The translations under genes were made by a program, and so were the position numbers. Shown in pieces: positions 23,901 to 29,898 of a stretch of DNA of 29,898 nucleotides. Under the pieces are notes generated by a model, which saw only the letters and a list, made by a program, of their open reading frames with translations, was not told the origin of the DNA and did no database searches. Every line of letters begins with the position of its first letter. Within the stretch, counting starts at the first letter, position 1. Source of the DNA: CALCTE01 sp045627885 (GTDB lineage: Bacteria; Bacillota; Clostridia; Oscillospirales; CAG-272); NCBI GenBank assembly GCA_045627885.1, contig JAZQOM010000067.1:1-29898 (forward strand), written 5' to 3'.

Positions 23901-25732
23901 ACCTCGACTGCGTCGAGCTTTTTATAGTGGTTACCGGAGTCGCGCGCGATTGAATAAGCGTCGGACAGTGCGCCCGCAAGCTTTGCGGCTCTCGCGTCCG
24001 ATGCCGAGCTTATATGGACATCGCTCGTTACCAAGAAGCGAAGCACGGGCTCAAAGTCATCGTCATAATGCCTTACCACTACCGAAAATCCCAATTTTGC
24101 CATTGTAACCTCATACGCCTCTTTTGCCTGTTGCTCGGTAAGAGCGTTTGCGTGGACATCAAGTCCCGTGATTATCGTTCCCGCCGGAGCCGGATTTGCC
24201 GTGTAATCCGCGTCGGAAGCCGCAGTGCCGCCGAGTCCTATCGAAGCGATATCGCTCCACGAGCCTGCATCGAATCCCGAAACGGAGGTCGTTCCGACCT
24301 TATTGCCGTTGAGCCACATGGTTATCGTCTTTGCGGTATTGTCGTATATGCCTATGACATGGCAGAATGTTCCGACTGCGGGCATATCCGTTGCTACGGA
24401 TTTTTCCTCGCCGTCATTTATTACAAAGCAGAGCTTGCCGTCCTTTGAGCAGATTCCGAAGCCGCCGTTGTTTGCGGCACCGACAAAGTAGTTATATCCG
24501 CTCGTCGAAAGTCCGCTCGGAACGACAAATCCCGTTTCGACGGAAAATCCGTTCTCAAGCTCGCTTACGACAGATGAAGCAAAGGAGCTCATCTTTATTC
24601 CGATAATATCGTTCTTCGCGCTCTTTGTAAAGCCGACGGTTTTGACCTCTTTACCTTCAACCTTGAGCGTAACCTCGCCCACACCGGCAAAACCGCTCTG
24701 CACGGCTGTTCCGCTGTATTCCTTTATCTCGGGAGCGCCGAGGCTGTGCTCGTCGGCATAAACATTTGCGTTCTTTGCAAGAAGGAGCTTTATTATGCTG
24801 TCGCCCGTCTTGTCAGCTTCATCGCTGACGGATACGGGGTCTCCGAGCTTTGCAAGCTCGGCGGCGTAAGCTGCCGCTACTGCGCTTTCTGTCAAAACAT
24901 CGCTGCGGAGCTTGAGCGTCGATAAATTGAGGGGAGCGCTGCATTTGTAGCCCGTCGGATTGGTGGAGCTCGATATTGAGCCGCCTACGGCAAGATACGG
25001 TGCGTTTGCGCCTGCCGCAAGTCCGAAAGCTCCGGTGAAAGCTTTCTCGCCCTTAAGCTCGCCGTTTATGAATATTTTTATCTTTGAATTTACCTTGTCG
25101 AGCTGTGCCGTGACAAATATGTGCTCGCCGTCGGAATACAATCCGTCCGCGACAACGCATACATTGGCAGCGGTGTCGGCGTTTCTCGCGGAGAAATATA
25201 TCTTCGCTTTGCCCGTGGGGCAGTCCTTATGCGATACCGCTATGACATATCCGCCGCCGTTCATCGAGCTTACGACGGCATTCGCTTCTCTGGGAGCGTC
25301 GGGGCCCCAGTATGTTCCGCCCGAAAGGTATTTGGGAACATCAAACGCCGCCTCAAGCGTAAAGCCGTCTGCAAGAGCGTTCCTGTATGTTTCCGTCGAT
25401 TGCGCGAAGCTTATCATCATCGTGTTGGTGTCTTCGTTCTTGTAGAATACATTTGCGTTATAGGTTTTATTTCCTATCGTAATGTTCTTTTTGCCGAAGT
25501 TCGTAAACGAAGCTCTCGCGCTTCCGCCTGCCGAATATTCGACTATTCCTACGGATTTTACTATCTTCGAGCCTGCGACATTCTCGACATTTTTATCGGA
25601 AAAGCGCAAATCGAGAATATCGGCTTCGTGATACGGCTCAAGTGCCGTTTCGTCGACTGCCGCCGTTGTGAATGCAAATACATTTGCAAGCATAAACACG
25701 GCAAGAATCAGTGCGGGTAGTCTTTTTTTCAT
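20903..25732 (-). CDS. Secreted LamG/metallophosphoesterase protein with type I dockerin
   Basis: 1609 residues. Order of parts: Sec signal peptide (1-24, ending TTAA); LamG/concanavalin-like domain about 35-300; second LamG-like domain about 309-545; calcineurin-like metallophosphoesterase about 560-830, with TSDVH near 567, GDIADNG near 611, GNHD near 644, HHIG near 741 and GHSHHP near 780, so the metal site looks complete; Fn3-like region about 890-1000; third LamG-like domain about 1001-1215; two related beta-sandwich modules (about 1232-1385 and 1392-1540); and a dockerin at about 1546-1605 with two calcium loops, DTDGNGKLESDD and DFDGNGKVESDD. It should be exported and bound to a cohesin scaffold; the phosphoester substrate is unknown. 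Ribosome-binding site GGGAGAG. Single-gene unit with its own promoter and terminator. Confidence 0.88.
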   Translation of the reverse strand: MKKRLPALILAVFMLANVFAFTTAAVDETALEPYHEADILDLRFSDKNVENVAGSKIVKSVGIVEYSAGGSARASFTNFGKKNITIGNKTYNANVFYKNEDTNTMMISFAQSTETYRNALADGFTLEAAFDVPKYLSGGTYWGPDAPREANAVVSSMNGGGYVIAVSHKDCPTGKAKIYFSARNADTAANVCVVADGLYSDGEHIFVTAQLDKVNSKIKIFINGELKGEKAFTGAFGLAAGANAPYLAVGGSISSSTNPTGYKCSAPLNLSTLKLRSDVLTESAVAAAYAAELAKLGDPVSVSDEADKTGDSIIKLLLAKNANVYADEHSLGAPEIKEYSGTAVQSGFAGVGEVTLKVEGKEVKTVGFTKSAKNDIIGIKMSSFASSVVSELENGFSVETGFVVPSGLSTSGYNYFVGAANNGGFGICSKDGKLCFVINDGEEKSVATDMPAVGTFCHVIGIYDNTAKTITMWLNGNKVGTTSVSGFDAGSWSDIASIGLGGTAASDADYTANPAPAGTIITGLDVHANALTEQQAKEAYEVTMAKLGFSVVVRHYDDDFEPVLRFLVTSDVHISSASDARAAKLAGALSDAYSIARDSGNHYKKLDAVEVIGDIADNGTEAQMSAAKSVFDAGIDYDETQLLVTMGNHDYYEGNSASTTPWVQEDRFDTAFSYANDTLAEGAQLIAEDRAPNTHYVINGYHFINLSVDGTGWTYTESKVNWLKEQLDAAVKDTGADKPIFVFHHIGEVDTVIGTDHYGGDPGIGILTELLESYPQVVDFSGHSHHPINTPFALLQEGCTMVGTGTLKTAGTLYANGASMQEADGVSLSDVSQVLVVEVDKDSRTRIRVYDTTKNKFMSQSWMLESYNPKDFVYTRNYLKDGKILFDDDAKLNITKVTKSLVSFNFDTISAKSDFLPNAFLAEILDSDGNVVSERYLRWAYYDEDFDAVLETAMGGLTPDTEYKLRVRAVSSLYERDPVRASKQFSENCLEKTFKTLPDSDAPLTADILNTSIGTNSISDASGKMTATVSGSPVYAYDDTIGMNTIKFPANSSYVKFADYKDVANAMSYGFTVEAYFKIDEFNCDASSSKSPMGSQQSGGFGFDIKPNNQVLYSVYTAGYKTLTKTQDAGKFYHWVGVYDGDTLTCYVNGHKIGTLPAPAPMTFIGTDAQAFYLGADVTGTGGAERQARTTVAFARMYSQPANETQALNMWKEVRALQDTKVYPGDDDDPEYLLWSKIDELDTQYVTIYDPHGEVHDHANDDLDVMYSGTCVVQRGAHLYSGSSHDISGGLRAKIAFTGTAFRYVVQYRGPAGQYAGSVDVYVDGAFYKTVTGLNANNSTSRYVALEILGLKDKKHEITLISHDGTRFVVDLFEVVFGTGKDEDGKPIPEIKSWNIIDCTESDYITYYTPTGTKCDITGFNTDGQTDSTATWQFFNGSHLQNSTGIFGNYADGAYFTIKFKGTGIRYVTQFRGPVTADIDVYIDGVYADTVTGLSANNDTTPFTVYENTSLSDGEHTVKFVASGSGQMPFDYLEIYGEPVGESDVLKGDTDGNGKLESDDAIYLLYSVFFPTKYPANQNYDFDGNGKVESDDAIYLLYHIFFPTKYELK

Positions 25733-25776
25733 ACTTTTTCTCTCCCTGTGAAAAACTGAGTGTACTATCTGTTGAA

Positions 25777-25805
25777 ATTGTATAACAAAATTGAAAAAAA
25801 GTAAA
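25777..25805 (-). promoter_or_regulatory. Predicted promoter of the dockerin gene
   Basis: On the reverse strand -35 TTTACT (25805-25800), 17-bp spacer, -10 TACAAT (25782-25777), about 40 nt upstream of the ATG. Confidence 0.5.
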
Positions 25806-25890
25806 GGGCTTTAGCGAAAAATCATCACATTACACAAGCAGACACAGGCAATATTGAATATATCAACCAATGATTCTCCCACGCAAAGGA

Positions 25891-25915
25891 AAAACGGGGA
25901 AGTATTTCCCGTTTT
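25891..25915. terminator. Inverted repeat, possible terminator between divergent genes
   Basis: AAAACGGGGAA and TTTCCCGTTTT pair with one bulge around GTA, flanked by A and T runs. No transcript is clearly served by it; it lies between the divergent dockerin and rpsO promoters. Confidence 0.4.
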
Positions 25916-25946
25916 GAGAATAAAATAAAAAATATTAAAAAAACTA

Positions 25947-25975
25947 TTTACAAACGCTCAAAAGTGTGTTATCAT
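25947..25975 (+). promoter_or_regulatory. Predicted sigma-A promoter of rpsO-pnp
   Basis: -35 TTTACA (25947-25952), 17-bp spacer, -10 TATCAT (25970-25975). Transcription would begin near 25982. Confidence 0.65.
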
Positions 25976-25981
25976 ATACAA

Positions 25982-26075
25982 GCCGATTTCTCGGTATGGG
26001 GATATTATGCCCTTTCGGGTATGCCTCAGACCTCACGCTGGGATTTACGGTAATATACGAAATGAGGTAAAAGCC
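25982..26075 (+). promoter_or_regulatory. Structured rpsO leader, probable S15 autoregulatory element
   Basis: The leader can form three hairpins: CCGA/TCGG (25983-25994), ATGCCC/GGGTAT (26007-26022) and ACCTCA (26030-26035) with TGAGGT (26063-26068). The last pairing covers the rpsO ribosome-binding site (GAGGT). A second copy, GCCTCA (26023-26028), could compete for the same partner. Such alternative pairing is the usual means by which S15 represses its own translation; binding here is inferred. Confidence 0.55.
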
Positions 26076-26336
26076 ATGACAGCACAGGAAAAGACCAACA
26101 TCATCAAAGAGTACGCCGTTCACGAGGGTGACACGGGTTCTCCCGAGGTACAGATTGCCGTTCTTACAAAGCGTATCAACGAGCTCAATGTTCACCTTGA
26201 GAAGAATCACAACGACCACCACAGCCGCAGAGGCCTTCTTAAGATGGTAGGTCACAGAAGAAACCTCTTGAACTATCTTGAAAAGAAAGATATCGAGCGT
26301 TTCCGTAACATCAAGGCAAAGCTCGGACTCAGATAA
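26076..26336 (+). CDS. rpsO: 30S ribosomal protein S15
   Basis: 86 residues, the usual length. Helical protein binding 16S rRNA helices 20-22 in the platform of the small subunit. The conserved HEGDTGSPEVQIAVLTKRI, HLEKNHNDHHSRRGLLKMV and RRNLLNYL(E)KKD segments are all present. Start at ATG 26076 with GAGGT at 26064-26068; the frame is open further upstream, but that part is the leader. pnp follows after a terminator that must be partly read through, as in the classic rpsO-pnp operon. Confidence 0.97.
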   Translation: MTAQEKTNIIKEYAVHEGDTGSPEVQIAVLTKRINELNVHLEKNHNDHHSRRGLLKMVGHRRNLLNYLEKKDIERFRNIKAKLGLR

Positions 26337-26344
26337 GTCCGAAC

Positions 26345-26373
26345 AAAAAGGGCGGCAAAAACCGCCCTTTTTT
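26345..26373 (+). terminator. Intrinsic terminator after rpsO
   Basis: 9-bp stem (26347-26355 with 26362-26370), loop of 6 nt, followed by TTT and flanked by A run. It lies just before the pnp leader hairpin, so pnp depends on readthrough or on an unseen promoter. Confidence 0.85.
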
Positions 26374-26384
26374 ACGAGCACATT

Positions 26385-26470
26385 CGCGGAGAGGTATTCT
26401 TTCTTTAGCAGTTATCCGCAGTCTTTTTTATGAAAGACCGTGAATAAGTGCTAAAGGCAACTTCTCCGCG
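26385..26470 (+). ncRNA. Long double-stranded leader hairpin of pnp
   Basis: Paired segments: CGCGGAGA (26385-26392) with TCTCCGCG (26463-26470); CTTTAGCA (26403-26410) with TGCTAAAG (26449-26456); TTAT (26412-26415) with ATAA (26444-26447); GTCTTT (26421-26426) with AAAGAC (26433-26438). Together these give an 86-nt arm with few mismatches. In E. coli a similar arm in the pnp leader is cut by RNase III and starts PNPase autoregulation; the same role is likely here. Confidence 0.65.
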
Positions 26471-26499
26471 TGTGAAATATATTATAAAGGAGAAAAAAG

Positions 26500-28608
26500 A
26501 TGTTCGAAAATTACAGAACATTCACCATGGACCTTGCGGGCAGACCTCTTACGGTCGAATTCGGCAAGGTTGCACAGCTTGCAAACGCATCCTGCATCGT
26601 AAGATACGGCGACACCGCCGTTCTTGCCTGCGCTACCGCGTCTGCCGCACCCAGAGACGGCATCGACTTTTTGCCCCTCTCCGTTGACTTTGAAGAAAGG
26701 CTCTATTCCGTAGGCAAGATTCCCGGAAGCTGGAACAGACGCGAAGGTCGTCCTCCCGAGAAGGCAATTCTTTCGTCGAGAGTTATCGACCGTCCCATCC
26801 GTCCTCTCTTCCCCAAGGATTTGAGAAACGATGTCGTATTAAGCCTTACGGTAATGTGCGTCGACCCCGACTGCGAGCCTGAGGTGGCGGCTATGATAGG
26901 CGCATCTCTTGCGCTCACCGTTTCCGATATTCCGTGGAACGGCCCTATCTCCGGCGTTCATGTCGGTCTTGTTGACGGCAAATATGTCATCAACCCCACC
27001 GAAGCAGAGAGAGCAAAATCCGACCTCCAGCTCACCGTCGCATCGAGCGAGCAGAAGGTGGTTATGATTGAAGCCGGCGCAAACGAAGTTCCCAACGATG
27101 TTATGTTCGGCGCAATTATGGAAGCTCACAAGGTAAACGGCGAGGTCGTCAAGTTCATAAACGACATAAGAGCTCAGATTGGCAAGCCGAAGTTCGACTA
27201 TCCCTCCGCTGAGGTTGACCACGACCTCTTTGAGCAGATTAAGAGCGAGGTTATCGAAGATGTCAAGGCGGCTCTCGACACTCCCGACAAGACAGTAAGA
27301 GACGCAAGACTCAAGCCCATATACGAAGCAGTTCACGCAAAGTACGACGAGCAGTATCCCGACGGCGCACTTATGCTCGACGAGGTGCTCTACAAGATTC
27401 AGAAATTCATCGTACGCCGCTGGCTTCTCGACGAAGGCAAGCGTGTTGACGGCAGAAAGATGGACGAGATTCGTCCCCTTGCCGCAGAAGTCGGAATCTT
27501 CAAGAGAGTTCACGGCTCCGGACTTTTCACAAGAGGTCAGACACAGGTTCTCACCATCGCCACACTCGGCTCCGGAGAAGACGAGCAGATTCTTGACGGA
27601 ATCGACGGTGAAGACTCCAAGAGATATATGCACCACTACAATATGCCCGGCTACTCAACAGGCGAAGCAAAGGCTGTAAGAAGCCCCGGCAGAAGAGAAA
27701 TCGGTCACGGCGCTCTTGCCGAGAGGTCTCTCGTTCCCGTACTTCCCTCAAAGGAAGAATTTCCCTATACGATAAGACTCGTATCCGAGGTCGTTTCTTC
27801 AAACGGCTCCACATCGCAGGCTTCCGTATGCGGCTCAACGCTTGCGCTTATGGATGCGGGCGTTCCGATTAAGGCTCCCGTTGCCGGCATCTCCTGCGGA
27901 CTTATCACCGAGGGTGACCGCTGGATGACGATGACCGATATTCAGGGACTTGAAGACTTCTTCGGCGATATGGACTTCAAGGTAGCCGGCACGAAGAAGG
28001 GCATCACCTCAATTCAGATGGACCTCAAGATTGACGGACTTACTCCCGAGATAATCAAGCAGGCATTTGAAAAGACCTATGAGGGCAGATGCTACATCAT
28101 CGACGATATTATTCTCAAAGCAATTCCCGCTCCGAGAGCGGATGTTTCCGAATATGCTCCGAAGATGCTCACAATGAAGATTGACCCCGAAAAAATCAGA
28201 GAAGTCATCGGCTCGGGCGGAAAGGTCATCCAGAAGATTTGTGCCGATACCGGCGCGAAGATTGACATCGAGGACGACGGCTCCGTATTCATCACCTGCG
28301 TACAGCGCGACGGCGCTTACGCGGCAAAGAAGATTATCGAGGGCATCGTTCATGTTCCCGAGGTCGGAGAGATTATAACGGGCGAGATTTTGAGAATCCT
28401 CCCCATCGGCGCATTTATGGACCTCGGCAACGGCAGAGACGGTATGATTCACATCTCGAAGCTCGACAACAAGCGTGTCGAAAAAGTTGAAGATGTCGTA
28501 AAGGTCGGCGATATAGTCACCGCAAAGCTCATTGAGATAGATGAGAAGGGCAGATTCAATCTTTCGAGAAAAGCCTGCCTTCCCAAAGAAGACAAGCCCG
28601 CAGAATAA
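26500..28608 (+). CDS. pnp: Polynucleotide phosphorylase (PNPase)
   Basis: 702 residues. 3'-5' phosphorolytic exoribonuclease, a trimeric ring that degrades mRNA and can add tails. Seen in order: first RNase PH domain (about 10-145, with SWNRREGRPPEKAILSSRVIDRPIRPLFP), an all-helical linker, second RNase PH domain (about 310-540, with GEAKAVRSPGRREIGHGALAERSL and SEVVSSNGSTSQASVCGSTLALMDAGVP), KH domain (about 555-612, VIGSGGKVIQKI) and S1 domain (about 620-690, GAFMDLGNGRDGMIHISKL). Every domain is complete. Ribosome-binding site AAAGGAG. The gene is preceded by a long hairpin that fits autoregulation. Confidence 0.97.
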   Translation: MFENYRTFTMDLAGRPLTVEFGKVAQLANASCIVRYGDTAVLACATASAAPRDGIDFLPLSVDFEERLYSVGKIPGSWNRREGRPPEKAILSSRVIDRPIRPLFPKDLRNDVVLSLTVMCVDPDCEPEVAAMIGASLALTVSDIPWNGPISGVHVGLVDGKYVINPTEAERAKSDLQLTVASSEQKVVMIEAGANEVPNDVMFGAIMEAHKVNGEVVKFINDIRAQIGKPKFDYPSAEVDHDLFEQIKSEVIEDVKAALDTPDKTVRDARLKPIYEAVHAKYDEQYPDGALMLDEVLYKIQKFIVRRWLLDEGKRVDGRKMDEIRPLAAEVGIFKRVHGSGLFTRGQTQVLTIATLGSGEDEQILDGIDGEDSKRYMHHYNMPGYSTGEAKAVRSPGRREIGHGALAERSLVPVLPSKEEFPYTIRLVSEVVSSNGSTSQASVCGSTLALMDAGVPIKAPVAGISCGLITEGDRWMTMTDIQGLEDFFGDMDFKVAGTKKGITSIQMDLKIDGLTPEIIKQAFEKTYEGRCYIIDDIILKAIPAPRADVSEYAPKMLTMKIDPEKIREVIGSGGKVIQKICADTGAKIDIEDDGSVFITCVQRDGAYAAKKIIEGIVHVPEVGEIITGEILRILPIGAFMDLGNGRDGMIHISKLDNKRVEKVEDVVKVGDIVTAKLIEIDEKGRFNLSRKACLPKEDKPAE

Positions 28609-28616
28609 AAAATATC

Positions 28617-28644
28617 ACGACCGGTCATGGCTTTGACCGGTCGT
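28617..28644 (+). other. Perfect hairpin after pnp without a T tract
   Basis: 11-bp inverted repeat (28617-28627 with 28634-28644, loop 6 nt) 8 nt after the pnp stop; only ATGTTTA follows. Possibly a weak terminator or a protected 3' end; the next gene starts 16 nt later. Confidence 0.75.
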
Positions 28645-28660
28645 ATGTTTAGGAACGGAT

Positions 28661-29620
28661 ATGGATATTAAAACGATTTTTAAGGGAACACTTTACTTTT
28701 CGGAAGAAGAAAACGGCTTTTTTATGCCGATGCGCTTTTCAAAAGAGCAGCTCGAAAGATACGAAAGGCTCCCAAACGGCGCTTACGCAAAGGCAAACGC
28801 GGGCGTTCTTGCCGAGTTTTACACGGATGCGAAAAAAATGTCTTTTGACTACATCGTTCACAAGTCGTGGACGACGATGTTCCGCGACTCAAACCCGACC
28901 TTCGACATATTCGAGGACGATGTTCTTTATGAGTCGATAAAGCTCGAATATCAAAGCGAAGGAAGCGTTCATACGACGGAACATATCTTCGCAAAAGCGG
29001 GCAAAAAGAAAGTGACGGTCGTTTTCCCGTGCAACGCGGTGGTATCGGTTGCAAATTTCGATATAGGCGATTTTGAACCGACAAAAGTGAGCAAAAGAAA
29101 ATTTCTCATAATCGGAGATTCGATATCGCAAGGACTTCTCGACAACACTTCGTCGAACAACTATCCGTTTTTCTTAAGAAGATTCTTCGGCGCGGATTAT
29201 CTCAATCAAAGCGTCGGCGGCGACAGATTCGACGCATCGGCGCTTATGGATATAAACTTTGAACCGACGGATGTGATTGTCGCGCTCGGAACAAACGATA
29301 TGGTGTATACGGGCAGTCTCAAAAAATCGTGCGAGAGCATCGCGTCGTTTTTTGAAAAATTCGACAAAATGTACGGCGGCAAAAATGTTACGGTGATAAC
29401 GCCGCCGTGGATTACGGTTGAAAAGACACAGCCCGCAAGCTACGCTCTTCTGCGCGGCATAGCCGCGGAAACGGAAAGAGTGGCAAAAGAATACGGTTAC
29501 CGCGTGGCAGACGGCGAGAAGCTCGTTCCGCATACGGAGCGGTATTACTCCGACGACGAGCACCCAAACGACCTCGGCTTTGCCCACTACGCGCTCAATT
29601 TGATAAAGGAATTGATATAA
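28661..29620 (+). CDS. SGNH/GDSL-family esterase
   Basis: 319 residues, no signal peptide. A beta-rich N-terminal domain (about 1-140) precedes the SGNH hydrolase domain: block I GDSISQG with nucleophile S154, block II QSVGGDRFDAS, block III ALGTND (Asn), block V DDEHPND with H301 and the Asp two or three residues before it. A jelly-roll plus SGNH arrangement is known in carbohydrate esterases of the CE2/CE3 type, which remove acetyl groups from plant polysaccharides. The substrate is unproven. The ATG at 28661 has AGGA upstream. It may be cotranscribed with pnp or have its own start in the 52-nt gap. Confidence 0.78.
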   Translation: MDIKTIFKGTLYFSEEENGFFMPMRFSKEQLERYERLPNGAYAKANAGVLAEFYTDAKKMSFDYIVHKSWTTMFRDSNPTFDIFEDDVLYESIKLEYQSEGSVHTTEHIFAKAGKKKVTVVFPCNAVVSVANFDIGDFEPTKVSKRKFLIIGDSISQGLLDNTSSNNYPFFLRRFFGADYLNQSVGGDRFDASALMDINFEPTDVIVALGTNDMVYTGSLKKSCESIASFFEKFDKMYGGKNVTVITPPWITVEKTQPASYALLRGIAAETERVAKEYGYRVADGEKLVPHTERYYSDDEHPNDLGFAHYALNLIKELI

Positions 29621-29668
29621 AAAAGCGGCGCAAACGGCATCGAACGATACGGAAGCATAATATGGTAA

Positions 29669-29699
29669 ACCCCGCCGAAGAAAAAATCTTCGGCGGGGT
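29669..29699 (+). terminator. Strong hairpin after the esterase gene
   Basis: 13-bp GC-rich stem (29669-29681 with 29687-29699, loop AAAAA) 48 nt after the stop. No T tract follows, so it may act as a partial terminator. Confidence 0.65.
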
Positions 29700-29898
29700 C
29701 AGACGGATGACAAACTTGCCTGACCGACAGTTAATATGTATAAATGAGAACAGTCATAAAAACTTAATGTAAAACCAAAACTCTCACCAAAGCCGTAACT
29801 CAAAGACAGAAAAGTCGTAAAGACGGGCAAAAATGCCCGTCTTTACCTGTCTTTATCCGATTTTGTCCTCTGTCGTACGCTTGTACGCCGACGACGAC
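29700..29898. other. Non-coding end of window
   Basis: No gene is supported. A second hairpin at 29819-29844 (11-bp stem, loop AAAA) is followed by a weak T run in ACCTGTCTTTATCC. The rest is AT-leaning sequence without a recognised motif. Confidence 0.6.

Noticed and set aside
26839..27636. 265-codon open frame antisense to pnp
   Set aside because: Covers highly conserved PNPase coding sequence; no ribosome-binding site and no similarity pattern.

Overview
The window looks like chromosomal DNA of an anaerobic, Gram-positive-type member of the Clostridia (Bacillota), probably a gut or rumen bacterium. The grounds are strong GGAGG-type ribosome-binding sites, sigma-A-like promoters, a LexA box of the Gram-positive type, an electron-bifurcating [FeFe] hydrogenase operon, and a secreted protein ending in a type I dockerin. 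The placement is inferred from gene content; no species is claimed.

Layout. 1-133 (-): start of an exported or membrane protein cut by the window edge. 205-281 (-): tRNA-Pro(CGG) with its promoter, a heptamer repeat in its leader and a terminator. 493-2610 (+): cytoplasmic GH36 alpha-galactosidase. 2697-4442 (+): hflX and a SLOG-family gene. 4493-14389 (-): an 11-gene phage head, packaging and neck module in the order of P22-like short-tailed phages: zinc-ribbon protein, TerS, TerL, portal, scaffold, accessory capsid protein, coat, a small protein, gp4-like adaptor, gp10-like beta-propeller hub, coiled-coil protein. 14390-14965: a regulatory region with a perfect LexA (SOS) box, a second near-perfect box beside a promoter, an attenuator-like terminator and three 45-bp tandem repeats. 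14966-16347 (-): alpha/beta hydrolase and a GNAT-like protein. 16411-20602 (-): hndABCD, an NAD(P)-linked electron-bifurcating hydrogenase. 20903-25732 (-): a 1609-residue secreted LamG/metallophosphoesterase/dockerin protein. 26076-28608 (+): rpsO and pnp, each preceded by a structured leader. 28661-29620 (+): SGNH/GDSL esterase. 29621-29898: hairpins only.

The most unusual region is the phage module. Every frame is open and well equipped with ribosome-binding sites, yet no integrase, repressor, replication, lysis, tail-fibre or tailspike gene is present. It runs from an SOS-type control region to a terminator shared with a host gene. It may be a decayed prophage, a capsid-encoding satellite, or a domesticated particle (gene-transfer-agent-like) with a podovirus-type architecture; sequence alone does not decide between these.

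Other working units: the Hnd hydrogenase would couple NAD(P)H and ferredoxin oxidation to H2 release in fermentation; the alpha-galactosidase and GDSL esterase fit plant-glycan use; the dockerin protein implies a cohesin scaffold elsewhere in the genome; and rpsO-pnp resembles the classic operon in which both products control their own messages through leader structures.
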